Source: Archangium sp.
GTDB taxonomy: Bacteria; Myxococcota; Myxococcia; Myxococcales; Myxococcaceae
Length of the DNA stretch: 43,105 bases
Assembly: GCA_016792935.1 (NCBI GenBank)
Contig: JAEUJS010000303.1
Coordinates: 1-43,105 of the forward strand
Direction of reading: 5' to 3'
Within the stretch, counting starts at the first letter, position 1, and the number at the start of each line of letters is the position of its first letter. This document shows, piece by piece, positions 35,415 to 43,105 of this stretch. Under the pieces are notes generated by a model. That model was given only the letters and a program-made list of their open reading frames with translations. It was not told the DNA's origin and did no database searches. The translations under genes were made by a program, and so were the position numbers.

Positions 35415-35460
35415 CCACGAATCTTCGGAGAGACTCGCCGGCTTCCCATTGATGCGTGTC

Positions 35461-35655
35461 TCAAACTTCAGACGTGCGCAATACCATGTCGAGCCATGAG
35501 TCTTCTTTCGCCGCCAGCCCGAGCGACTTGAGCCCCAGCGCGCGTTCCACCGCGTCGTGGTGCACGCCCAGCTGCGTCGCGATGGTGCCCACCTTCCAGT
35601 GTTCCGCGAAGTGCAGCCGGCGGATGTTCGCCACCACTTCCGTCGGCAGCGTCAT
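35461..35655 (-). pseudogene. Truncated IS21-type transposase (istA) N-terminus
   Basis: 64 residues: [46 protein letters not shown] matches the N-terminal HTH of IS21-family IstA (IRRL ... W(S/K)xxxIAxxLGxxxxTVxRAL). The remaining about 400 residues, with the DDE domain, are missing, and no istB is present. It stops after [12 protein letters not shown]. It is oriented away from the IS3-type remnant on its right. Confidence 0.75.
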
Positions 35656-35784
35656 CGCGCACCGCCTTCATGGTGGTCGCCACCTCGGCCGGTACTTCGC
35701 CAGCGTCTGGTGCCGCAGAAATCGACTCTCCCTCCGGCACCACGCACATCGGTACGGCGCTTCACTTCTCTCATCGCTCGTTCT

Positions 35785-35872
35785 TGCGCTGCGCAAGCGG
35801 GTGCGCGAGCTCGAGATCGACAGGGCCATCCTAAAAAAAGCGGCGGCCTTCTTCGCGAAGGAGAACGGGTGA
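35785..35872 (+). pseudogene. Truncated IS3-family orfA (3' end only)
   Basis: The frame ends LRKRVRELEIDRAILKKAAAFFAKENG, the leucine-zipper-like C-terminus of IS3-family OrfA. The N-terminal HTH half is gone and the sequence to the left is unrelated IS21-type debris. Its stop overlaps the orfB GTG by 4 bp (35869-35872). A run of seven A residues just inside gives the usual frameshift site. Confidence 0.75.
35833..35840 (+). promoter_or_regulatory. Programmed -1 frameshift slippery site of IS3-type element
   Basis: Seven A followed by G at the junction of orfA and orfB. orfB lies in the -1 frame relative to orfA, and a slip on A-AAA-AAG type sequence would read KKSGGLLREGERVRF into orfB, giving an OrfAB fusion, as is standard for IS3-family elements. 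Confidence 0.6.
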
Positions 35873-36744
35873 GATTCACCTTTATCCGCGCGGAGAGGGC
35901 CGAGCCGGCGCCGATCGGGACGGTGAGCGAGCTGTGTCGCGCGCTCGACGTCTCGCGCTCCGGCTTCTACGCATTCGTTCGGCGTCCAGAGAGCGCACGC
36001 ACGCGAGAAGACCGTCTGCTCGAGGTGAAGGTCGCCGAGGCGCACGCGCGAAGCCACGCCAGGTACGGCAGCCCGCGCGTGCATCGCGAGCTGAAGAAGC
36101 AGAAGTTCGCTGTGAGTCGAAAGCGCGTCATCCGCCTGATGCGGAAGCAGGGGCTCGTGGGCCGGACGAGGAAGAAGTTCGTCGTCACGACCGACAGCAA
36201 CCACCAACTCGAAACGGCGCCCAATCTGCTCGACCGAAACTTCGAAGCCACCGCGCCTGATCAGAAGTGGGTCGGCGACATCACGTACCTGAAGACGCCC
36301 GAGGGCTGGCTGTATCTCGCGGTGATCATCGATCTGTTTTCGCGCTTCGTGGTCGGCTGGGCGTTGAGCCCGAAGATCGATCGTCACCTGGTGATGAAGG
36401 CACTGACGATGGCGACGAAGCGGCGCGGGCAGGTCGCGGGGCGCCTGTTTCACTCGGACCGCGGCAGCCAGTACGCGAGTGAGGAACATCGAACGGCGCT
36501 CGTCGATGGCGGCTTCACGTGCAGCATGAGCCGGCGCGGCAACTGCCTCGACAACGCTGTGAGCGAGAGCTGGTTCAGCACGCTGAAGACCGAACTCGGG
36601 GCGCACTTCGCGAGCCACGACGACGCCGAGGTACAGCTCTTCGAGTTCATCGAGGTGTTCTACAACCAGCAGCGGAGTCACTCGACGCTCGACTACGTGA
36701 GCCCAGCGGAGTTCGAGCGTGCGCATGCGCAGGCGGTAGCGTGA
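35869..36744 (+). CDS. IS3-family transposase OrfB (intact)
   Basis: 291 residues from GTG 35869. N-terminal part: SELCRALDVSRSGFYAFVRRP, EAHARSHARYGSPRVHRELKKQ, VSRKRVIRLMRKQGLVGR. Catalytic rve/DDE core: WVGDITYLKTPEGWLYLAVIIDLFSRFVVGWA (first Asp), LFHSDRGSQYAS (second Asp), SRRGNCLDNAVSESWFSTLKTE (Glu), then EVFYNQQRSHSTLDYVSPAEFE. All three catalytic acids are present. Since orfA is only a 3' stump, the element cannot produce a complete OrfAB transposase and is probably immobile. It stands between IS21-type debris and a decayed rhs fragment. Confidence 0.92.
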   Translation: MRFTFIRAERAEPAPIGTVSELCRALDVSRSGFYAFVRRPESARTREDRLLEVKVAEAHARSHARYGSPRVHRELKKQKFAVSRKRVIRLMRKQGLVGRTRKKFVVTTDSNHQLETAPNLLDRNFEATAPDQKWVGDITYLKTPEGWLYLAVIIDLFSRFVVGWALSPKIDRHLVMKALTMATKRRGQVAGRLFHSDRGSQYASEEHRTALVDGGFTCSMSRRGNCLDNAVSESWFSTLKTELGAHFASHDDAEVQLFEFIEVFYNQQRSHSTLDYVSPAEFERAHAQAVA

Positions 36745-37001
36745 GTCCACAGCCTCTCCACAGGTTTTGAGTCTCCCCTCGTGCTCCCCTCAATCCACAA
36801 CGAAGGCCGAGGAGGACGATCTGCGGTAGCGTAACGGTGACTACGACGACGGTGTCGATCGACTTAAACAACCTGTCCACGGAATCGGATCAGGCCCACT
36901 CGGGCGTGTAGTCGATGTCAGCGGAGAGCGCGCTCGTCGAGACGCGGTACCACGCCAGAAGGCATCAGAAGGCCTGCCACACTCTCGGCGGTGGTCTTGG
37001 G
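36745..37001. other. Non-coding junction with decayed rhs fragment
   Basis: 257 bp between the IS3-type orfB and the candidate immunity gene. It holds the putative IS right end, about 110 bp with no recognisable content, and the rhs remnant at 36903-36982. No promoter or gene was identified. Confidence 0.5.
36903..36982 (-). pseudogene. Decayed fragment of an rhs gene tip
   Basis: 36903-36955 is nearly identical to 38580-38632 inside the downstream rhs gene, encoding A-W-Y-R-V-S-T-S-A-L-S-A-D-I-D-Y-T-P-E on the minus strand. After a deletion, 36966-36982 matches 38719-38735 (the Q-A-F-W-G region). So two pieces of a second rhs core survive here in the same order and orientation, with about 87 bp between them lost. 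This is a relic of a displaced rhs tip. Confidence 0.75.
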
Positions 37002-37412
37002 TCACAGGTCGTCGGACTCTCTCGCGCCGCCAGAACGTAGAATTTCGCGTAAAGACTGTAACTTTCGAATGGAGGTGCCTCCAAGAAACTCGTCACACAG
37101 CCTGGCTAGATCGTCGATAGTTGCTACCACTCCCAACTCCTCCTGGCCTGAGTTCGTCAGCTCAACTGGGTCACGACTGCTCGCAAGCCAGTATCGGAGT
37201 TCACCACGAACGCGCTGCACAACCACTCGCCGCTGGTTGGTCCTTGAATCAATTGCTACGGCGCTGTCGAGTGCATCCATTTCCTCGAACCTCATATTGC
37301 TATCCCATGCGAGGTCTAGAAACCCGTTGATAGAAGAAATAGCATGACGAGTAGCCCACTCGCCGAGATTTTCGCGCAATTCACTCTCAAGCGCTCGAGA
37401 ATTGGTAGTCAT
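37002..37412 (-). CDS. Candidate immunity protein for the Rhs tip
   Basis: 136 residues: MTTNSRALESELRENLGEWATRHAISSINGFLD, RFEEMDALDSAVAIDSRTNQRRVVVQRVRGELRYWLASSRDPVELTN, GVVATIDDLARLCDEFLGG. Soluble, slightly acidic, with no signal peptide. I recognise no family. Its start overlaps the rhs stop by 4 bp (37409-37412), the standard position for an Rhs immunity gene, and it shares the lower GC content of the tip, as expected if the two moved together. The function is inferred only from place and composition. Confidence 0.75.
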   Translation of the reverse strand: MTTNSRALESELRENLGEWATRHAISSINGFLDLAWDSNMRFEEMDALDSAVAIDSRTNQRRVVVQRVRGELRYWLASSRDPVELTNSGQEELGVVATIDDLARLCDEFLGGTSIRKLQSLREILRSGGARESDDL

Positions 37413-40400
37413 GGGATCGTGACACGGGAGGAACCAATTTTGACAACACCTTCAGCTCCAATGGACTGCAGCGCCTTCGATATGCTTGGCAAGTCGGCGG
37501 CGTTTGGCTCGAATCCAGTGGAGCCCCCCGTCACAAGCGCCTTGTTGCCATCGAGCGTGAAGCTGAGCCGTCGTTCGCCAGCCTGTAGCGGACCGAAAGC
37601 CTTCCTTCCCAGTTCGCCGTGAGTAATCCCCTGGACACCACCTGCGCCCCGAGTTTCCAGCGCCACCGCGACGCCGTCCGAACTCGTACGAATGACACCG
37701 ATTCGTTGAACGCCATCGCCACCAAAGTCCCGGACTACCACCGCCTCTTGCATCGGTGGGGGTGGTTGGTTTGGCACGGACCGAATAGCAGAGACCAACT
37801 CTTCGCCGGTGCCCTCTGGGGCGGCAGGTGCGCCGAAGGAGCGGACGAGGGGCACGGTTAACATCAACATCCCGGCTTCCAATATCGACTGCTTTTGAAC
37901 CGTTTGCTTCGCGCGCTCCAGTTGCAGGTGCGACGGCATCTCTTTGCCCTTCACTATTTGGTATTGACGCGCGTATTCAACGTAGCTGTTCGGGCCAAGG
38001 GAAAGAGCCTCTGTGTTGCTCATGTGGTTGATGTCAAAACACACATTCGGCTGAAAAAATGGATAGCGGGGTGGGGCTCCGAGGTTCGGGACCGGTGCGG
38101 GTGTCGGCGTCGCAGACGCAGGGGGCGTGGACGGGCTCGCATTTCGTGACGACTGGTCGAACCTGCCCTCAGTGCAGGCGGGACCGAAGCAATAGAGGAA
38201 GAAGGAAATGTCGTCGCCCTCGTAGGTACGTTTCGGTCGCAACGACTCCTTGAAGTCCGCTCCGTAGTCACAAGCCTTCACGCCGGCGCCGCACTTGCTC
38301 AAGCCGAGCGGGTCTTTGAAGTTGACAGAGTCGAAGGCGTTGAACGCGTACAGGTTGTGCGAGTCGACGGCGCCGAGCGGGTCCTGACTGAGCCACTCAC
38401 CGGAGAGGGCCGAGTACCAGCGGTTGCGGAAGTAGTAGAGGCCGGTGGCCGGGCTGCGGAACGCACCGTGGAAGGCGAACGGAATGCCCAGCACCGCGCC
38501 GCACGGCGTCGTCGAGGCCCACTCGTCGCACGAAGTCGTGGGAATCGTCGTGAAGTTGCGAGTCTTCACGCGCCCCTCAGGCGTGTAGTCGATGTCCGCC
38601 GACAGCGCGCTCGTGGACACGCGGTACCACGCGCCGATGCTGCCCTTGCCGTCAGTCACCGCCGAGTACTCGACACCGCCGACGTTGACCGAGACGAGGT
38701 TGTCGAGACCGTCACCCCAGAAGGCCTGCCACACGACGTTGCTGCTGACGTCGAGGGCGCTGGCCATCTGCTGGCCGTCCCACACGTATTCCTGCGCGAG
38801 GGTGCTGCCGTTCCACCGCGCGATGAGACGGCCGAGCGCGTCGTACTGCAGCCACTCGTTGATGCCGCTGCCCTGCACGCGCAGCAGCGACGAGAAGTCG
38901 TCCCACGTGTAGGTGGCTCCAGCGCTCGTCGTCGCGCGGCCTGCGGTGTCGTACGTCATCGTCAGCGCGCCTGACGTACCGACGCTGAAGCTCGACACCT
39001 GGTACCCCTCGCCGCGCGTCACCGTGCCCAGGCGCGGAGAGGAGCCCGACCTGGTGATGGACACCGTGCTGCCGATGCCGGCCTCGCGTGAGTAGCTCCA
39101 CACGTCGGCTGCGACGTTGTTGCTCAACGCCTCGACGTTGGCCCGGCTTCCATCCGGCACCGTCAGCGACGGGTGCGCGTTGGCTTCGCGCACCGTGTCG
39201 ATGAAGCCCGAGATGCCGTACGTGTAGCCGCGCCAGCGGTTTTCAGTCGAGCCGCTCGGCAGCACCGTCGTCTTCTTGTAGCTGCCGGTGCGCCCCATCG
39301 CGTCGCGCTGCGCGGTCCAGTTGTACGAGGCGACGTAGCTGGTGGTGCGCCGGGTGTCGGCTCCCGTCACCTGCGCGAGGCCGTCGCGGGACAGCGTGGT
39401 GCGCACGGGCTGGGTCGCCGTGCCGACGGTGCGCTGGTAGCTCAGCTCTCCGACCCAGGTGAAGGCCGCGGTGCTGGAGGACGGCCGGCTCTGACTGGAG
39501 TGGCGGCCCAGCATGTCGAAGGTGTCGCTCCAGCTGACGCTGCCGGGGCGCGTCGCCGAGCGCGTCAGGGTGGTGGGCAGGGTGCCGGTGCTCCACGACG
39601 ACGTCACGCTGCGCATCGCACGCCCGGCGATTTGGCTGGTCTGCGAGGCGAGGCGACCGGCCCAGTCGTAGGTGAAGCCCGACGTCACCGTGCGGGAGCC
39701 AACCGGCAGCCCGGCGGCGTCGATGTTGTAGTGCGTGCCGGAACTCAGCCGCCCCAGCGCGTCGTACCCAAACTGGCGCAGCAGCGTGTCAGCGCGCTGA
39801 ATTTTCCAGAGCTGCCCCTGCGCGTTGAAGACGTAGTTGAGCCGTGCGGTGCCGTGCCGCTCCTCGACCATCCGACCGAGGGAGTCGTACAGGTACTGCT
39901 CGACCACCGGGCCACCCGCGCCGGGAGCTGTCTTCGTCTTCAGCTCTCCGTAGCCGGTGTACACGTTGAGCGTCGTCTCGCCCTTGGGGTCCTTCACCTC
40001 TTTCACTGCGCCTCGGCGGTCGTACCAGAAGCTGGTCTCGACGAGCCCCACGGGCTGCAGCTCGCGCTTGACCTCGAGCCTCCCGCCGAGGTCGTACACG
40101 AATTCCACACGCGCACCGTCGGCGTCGTCTTCGCGCGTCACGCGGCCGAACTCGTCTCGCACGTAGCTGGTGCTGCGAGTCATGGTGGCGGCGACCGAGC
40201 TGGTGCCCACCTCGTCGGAGCTCGTCAGTGCGCCGATGGCATTCGCGCGCGCGATGCTCGAGGTGGTGTGCAGCGTCAGGTTCTCGTAACGCACGGCGGA
40301 CGAGGTGGCGACGCGGCTGTTTGGCCGCGAGGTGTAGATGCGGTTGATTTTTCCGTCAGCGTCGCGTTCCCACGCGAGGCGGCCATCAGCGTCGTACGTG

Positions 40401-43105
40401 CTGAACACGATGGAATTGCCGTAGGTCTGCGAAGTCTTGATGAGGCCACCGGGCGCTCGCGTCACCTGCTCGACGAGGGTGCCGTTCAATTTTTCGGTGA
40501 GCTGTCGACCGACGGTGTCGTACGTCCAGGAGCGGCTCCACGCCGGAGCTCCGACGAAGGCTGCTTCCTGCGGCAAGTCGCGGTTGGTGTACTTGATGGT
40601 GAAGTTGCGGGCCTGCTCATCACGCATGCCAGTGACTCGGCCGAAGCCGTCCCACGTGCGCGCCTCGTACAGCGCGCCGACGCCGCAGCCTCCGCCGAAG
40701 TCGGTGCGCAGCGTGTTGCCGTCATCGTCGCGCGTCACGCAGCTCTCGCGCGGCAGCTCACCGGCGGAGGTCAGCTGCGTGCGGTACAGCCACCCGCGAG
40801 CGTCGTAGAAGTGCTCCACCTGCGCCGCTTCGGGATCGACCTGTTTCTGCAGCCGACCTTCGTTGGTGTACCAGAGCGATGTCGCCGCAGCGTCGATGGG
40901 CGAGACGCCACGCGCGATGCCCGTGCAGCCGCCGCTCTGCCATTCCGAGCAGTCGACCAGCGGGTTACCGTCTTCGTCGGACACCACGACGCGCTTCGCG
41001 ATGACGACACCCGCGGCTGACTTCGTCACCCATTGGTTGGGGAACTTCAGCGTGTCGTAGCCCACCTCGACCGAGGACAGTGTCGTCGTTCCATCCTTGA
41101 TGAGTTCACGCGTCTCACGCCCATCAGCATCGCGTTCCCATTCGACCACCGCGCCTTGCGGGGCGAAGCGGCGTTGCAGGTGTCCAGACTCGAAGTACTC
41201 GAAGCGCGTCTCACCATCGAGCGCGGGCGCGGTGATGTGCGCGACGACATCGGCCGGGAGCTTGAGTGAGGTGGTCAGCTGACTGGTGCTGCAGCCCGAC
41301 GGCAGCAGCCACTGGTACGGGCCGGCGAGCGCGGCGCACGGAGCTCCAAGCGCCGGCTCGGACCACCACGAGGTGCGTGCGACGTGAATTCGCTTCGCCA
41401 GCGAGCCCGAAGCAGTCGCCGCCGAGGTGCCTGACAGCGCATCCGCCGGGTAGTACTCGAAGCGCTCCTCGGAATCGTCTGCGCCGAGAACGGAAGTCAG
41501 GTGGCCGCTGGTGTTCCAGCGCAAGCGCGTCGTCTCACCATCGGTCACCACGCGCACGGGCAGCCCGAGCGTCGGGCCGAGCTGGCCGTCAACATTGGCG
41601 TCGCCCACGTTGAAGGCGACCGACCAGGGCAACGCGTCGCCTGCCACGAGGACGTTGCTGGCGTTCACCGTGTACTGGAAGCCGAGCGTCTGCTGGTAGC
41701 GCAGCAGCGGCGTCAACGCGGCGACGTTGCCTTCCTGGAAGTCGAACGTCACGTCGGTCACCGACGTCTGCGTTTCGCCGCCCGAGGTCACCGTGCCGGA
41801 AGTGACGCGCGTGATGCCGTTGAAAAGCGGCTCATATGAGTAGCGCACGTAGCGCCCGAGCGGTGTCGGCTGGGCAGTCCCGGTCTCGGCGTAGTCGACC
41901 GCCGAGCCGCGCGGGCGCGTCAGGCTGCGAACGACGTTGCCGCGGCGCACCCAGTAGAAGGGCTTCGGCTCGTAGGTCACGCCTCCGGCTGAGAAGACGT
42001 CCATGTATTCGTAGGTCGTGTCGCCCTGCGTCGGCGCCCAGGCGGTGCCGCTCGACATCGTCCGCCGCTGCGAGATGACGTTGCCGTCAGCGTTGTAGAG
42101 CGTCTCGGCGATGCGCCAGTTGTTGAGCCCAAGCTGCACGCCGTCAACCAGCGTGCGCCCCTGGTAGTTCAGCCCGTAGAGGTGCGTCACGCCGTCGCGG
42201 TCGATGACGCGGCTCCACGCGCAGATGCGGTTGGCGTTGGCGTTCAGCTTCGCGCGGAAGCCGACCGCGCGCGTCGCACGCATCACGCCTTGCGCGTCGT
42301 TTTGCCAGACCGAGATGAGGTCGTTGCTCCGCGAGTCCCACGTCTGGGCCATCGCCAGGGTGGCGCACGACAAGCGGCTGCGCTTGAGGCTGGCGTTCGA
42401 GTCGACGCCTGGCGTGGTGATGAGCGGAGTGCCGCTCATGTTGCTTGTTTCGAAGTAGTCGATGGCGGGCTGGTAGCCGGCGAGCGCAGCGCGGTAGCGC
42501 GGCAGCGCTCCGTTCTTGCACGAGGGTACGGTGGGCGGGGCGTGCGGCACCTGAAAGCCGACGGCCAGCGGAGGTTGTTGACCGAGGTAGGTCACGGTCG
42601 GGCCGACGGGGCCGGGCGTCAGGAGCATTCCTTTGGCTCGCGCCGAGTCTGTTGCGTTCGTCGGCGCACTCTCGAGCGGGTAGCGCACTGCGAACGTGGT
42701 GGTGATGAAGTCGGTTGTCGCGTCTGCGGTACCGTCTTCGAGCGGCGTCGCCTCGACGTAGGCGAGCGAAGCCTCAGGGAGCGTGGTCTCGAAACCGTTG
42801 GCCACGGGCGTAGGCGTCACGGCGCTGCTGCCCCAACGCTGTCGCGTTGCGCGGTCGAAGTCGCTGGCGAACGGGTCGGTCGAGTAGCGCGTCTCGGATT
42901 CCGTGGTGGCGTTGTTCCTGACGCGGATGATGTTGTCGTCGATCTGCGCACGCAGGTTCGCCTCGTAGGCCGCGACGGCTGAGTTGATGTCGAAGGGCAC
43001 AAACGAGGGCCGGTGCGGGAGCCCGCATCCGTCGAGCGAGTAGGACGTGCAGTTCGCCTGGGCCTGCAAGAAGTCGCGATGCCGATCTCCGGCGACGTCG
43101 AGCTG
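37409..43105 (-). CDS. Rhs/YD-repeat polymorphic toxin, N-terminus outside window
   Basis: At least 1898 residues; the frame stays open to the window edge (QLDVAGDRHRDFLQAQANC), so the N-terminus is missing. The long middle part is made of YD/Rhs repeats (for example YDALGRLSSGTHY, YDSLGRMVEERHG, WDGFGRVTGMRDEQ). The core ends with the Rhs hallmark: YYFRNRWYSALSGEWLSQDPLGAVDSHNLYAFNAFDSVNFKDPLGL. The 296 residues after it (38299 down to 37409) are the variable tip, including a Pro-rich linker and a C-terminal part (VRDFGGDGVQRIGVIR ... QGITHGELGRKAFG ... GSSRVTIP) that fits no toxin family I know. The Rhs shell encloses and releases the tip, probably into competing cells. The gene for its likely antidote overlaps the stop. 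Confidence 0.93.
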   Translation of the reverse strand, partial: QLDVAGDRHRDFLQAQANCTSYSLDGCGLPHRPSFVPFDINSAVAAYEANLRAQIDDNIIRVRNNATTESETRYSTDPFASDFDRATRQRWGSSAVTPTPVANGFETTLPEASLAYVEATPLEDGTADATTDFITTTFAVRYPLESAPTNATDSARAKGMLLTPGPVGPTVTYLGQQPPLAVGFQVPHAPPTVPSCKNGALPRYRAALAGYQPAIDYFETSNMSGTPLITTPGVDSNASLKRSRLSCATLAMAQTWDSRSNDLISVWQNDAQGVMRATRAVGFRAKLNANANRICAWSRVIDRDGVTHLYGLNYQGRTLVDGVQLGLNNWRIAETLYNADGNVISQRRTMSSGTAWAPTQGDTTYEYMDVFSAGGVTYEPKPFYWVRRGNVVRSLTRPRGSAVDYAETGTAQPTPLGRYVRYSYEPLFNGITRVTSGTVTSGGETQTSVTDVTFDFQEGNVAALTPLLRYQQTLGFQYTVNASNVLVAGDALPWSVAFNVGDANVDGQLGPTLGLPVRVVTDGETTRLRWNTSGHLTSVLGADDSEERFEYYPADALSGTSAATASGSLAKRIHVARTSWWSEPALGAPCAALAGPYQWLLPSGCSTSQLTTSLKLPADVVAHITAPALDGETRFEYFESGHLQRRFAPQGAVVEWERDADGRETRELIKDGTTTLSSVEVGYDTLKFPNQWVTKSAAGVVIAKRVVVSDEDGNPLVDCSEWQSGGCTGIARGVSPIDAAATSLWYTNEGRLQKQVDPEAAQVEHFYDARGWLYRTQLTSAGELPRESCVTRDDDGNTLRTDFGGGCGVGALYEARTWDGFGRVTGMRDEQARNFTIKYTNRDLPQEAAFVGAPAWSRSWTYDTVGRQLTEKLNGTLVEQVTRAPGGLIKTSQTYGNSIVFSTYDADGRLAWERDADGKINRIYTSRPNSRVATSSAVRYENLTLHTTSSIARANAIGALTSSDEVGTSSVAATMTRSTSYVRDEFGRVTREDDADGARVEFVYDLGGRLEVKRELQPVGLVETSFWYDRRGAVKEVKDPKGETTLNVYTGYGELKTKTAPGAGGPVVEQYLYDSLGRMVEERHGTARLNYVFNAQGQLWKIQRADTLLRQFGYDALGRLSSGTHYNIDAAGLPVGSRTVTSGFTYDWAGRLASQTSQIAGRAMRSVTSSWSTGTLPTTLTRSATRPGSVSWSDTFDMLGRHSSQSRPSSSTAAFTWVGELSYQRTVGTATQPVRTTLSRDGLAQVTGADTRRTTSYVASYNWTAQRDAMGRTGSYKKTTVLPSGSTENRWRGYTYGISGFIDTVREANAHPSLTVPDGSRANVEALSNNVAADVWSYSREAGIGSTVSITRSGSSPRLGTVTRGEGYQVSSFSVGTSGALTMTYDTAGRATTSAGATYTWDDFSSLLRVQGSGINEWLQYDALGRLIARWNGSTLAQEYVWDGQQMASALDVSSNVVWQAFWGDGLDNLVSVNVGGVEYSAVTDGKGSIGAWYRVSTSALSADIDYTPEGRVKTRNFTTIPTTSCDEWASTTPCGAVLGIPFAFHGAFRSPATGLYYFRNRWYSALSGEWLSQDPLGAVDSHNLYAFNAFDSVNFKDPLGLSKCGAGVKACDYGADFKESLRPKRTYEGDDISFFLYCFGPACTEGRFDQSSRNASPSTPPASATPTPAPVPNLGAPPRYPFFQPNVCFDINHMSNTEALSLGPNSYVEYARQYQIVKGKEMPSHLQLERAKQTVQKQSILEAGMLMLTVPLVRSFGAPAAPEGTGEELVSAIRSVPNQPPPPMQEAVVVRDFGGDGVQRIGVIRTSSDGVAVALETRGAGGVQGITHGELGRKAFGPLQAGERRLSFTLDGNKALVTGGSTGFEPNAADLPSISKALQSIGAEGVVKIGSSRVTIP

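Larger units (their letters stand above)
34911..35460. other. Gene-poor scrap region between gene and IS remnants
   Basis: About 550 bp with no confident gene. It contains one doubtful minus-strand frame (34929-35414), two tandem 18-bp repeats (35108-35150) and then the end of an IS21-type fragment. Base composition and codon use are less regular than on either side. It looks like accumulated insertion debris. Confidence 0.5.
35785..36791 (+). mobile_element. 5'-truncated IS3-family element
   Basis: It contains the orfA stump and a complete orfB. The left inverted repeat and half of orfA are missing. A possible right end is the segment near 36768-36789 (TGAGGGGAGCACGAGGGGAG on the other strand), which starts with the TG typical of IS3 ends, but without the left end it cannot be confirmed. 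No target duplication could be tested. Confidence 0.6.

Noticed and set aside
39173..41020. 615-residue plus-strand frame opposite the rhs gene
   Set aside because: Ala/Arg/Val/His-rich, no signal or domain; antisense of YD repeats.

Overview
The window reads as a high-GC chromosome segment from a Myxococcota bacterium, probably Cystobacterineae. Support comes from several one-component Ser/Thr kinases with PEGA-type partners, lipoproteins with Asp-Ala-Gly linkers, C-terminal Cys-hydrophobic-Arg tails resembling MYXO-CTERM, a delta-60 repeat protein, a DUF1592/DUF1552 pair and small hypothetical proteins of myxobacterial style. No rRNA, tRNA or CRISPR array was seen. A family of GC-rich inverted repeats (core CCCTCTCCC / GGGAGAGGG) recurs between or at the ends of genes.

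Layout. 1-3958 (minus) is a tight run of seven genes: a DUF4261-like protein, proB (glutamate 5-kinase), a hypothetical, three tandem Cys-rich exported small proteins, and a polytopic membrane protein cut by the window edge. 4004-5320 (plus) encodes a pectinacetylesterase/Notum-type lipoprotein. 5314-7006 (minus) holds a small membrane protein and a type IV prepilin peptidase with an unusual acidic insert. hflX (plus) follows. 8820-12482 (minus) carries a Ser/Thr-rich hypothetical, a lipoprotein, a kinase fused to a macro domain, and a second kinase overlapping it. A third kinase diverges (12542, plus). It is followed by two tandem TPR/PEGA/barrel-like paralogues, a leucine-rich-repeat-like protein and a Cys-repeat lipoprotein.

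The most striking locus is 18875-22317. A complete TetR regulator is fused to a PvcA-type isonitrile synthase. Next comes a PvcB-type Fe(II)/2-oxoglutarate oxygenase fused to a UbiA-type membrane prenyltransferase. A perfect 22-bp palindrome, the likely TetR operator, lies just upstream. I infer a compact two-gene pathway that turns an aromatic amino acid into a vinyl isonitrile and then prenylates it, with regulator and first enzyme in one chain. Substrate and product are not shown by the sequence.

22362-34907 contains a BNR-like lipoprotein, a delta-60 repeat protein, two ECF sigma operons (25115-26472 and 31234-33020), an outer-membrane-type protein, the DUF1592-DUF1552 pair and a Pro-rich hypothetical. 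34911-37001 is a scrap zone: an IS21-type istA fragment, tandem IS21-like end repeats, a 5'-truncated IS3-family element with an intact orfB, and a decayed piece of an rhs gene. 37002-43105 (minus) holds a large Rhs/YD-repeat protein (5' end outside the window) with a 296-residue variable tip that I cannot assign to a toxin family, overlapping by 4 bp a small gene that is the natural immunity candidate. The tip and its partner are visibly less GC-rich than the rest, as expected for a swapped toxin-immunity cassette.
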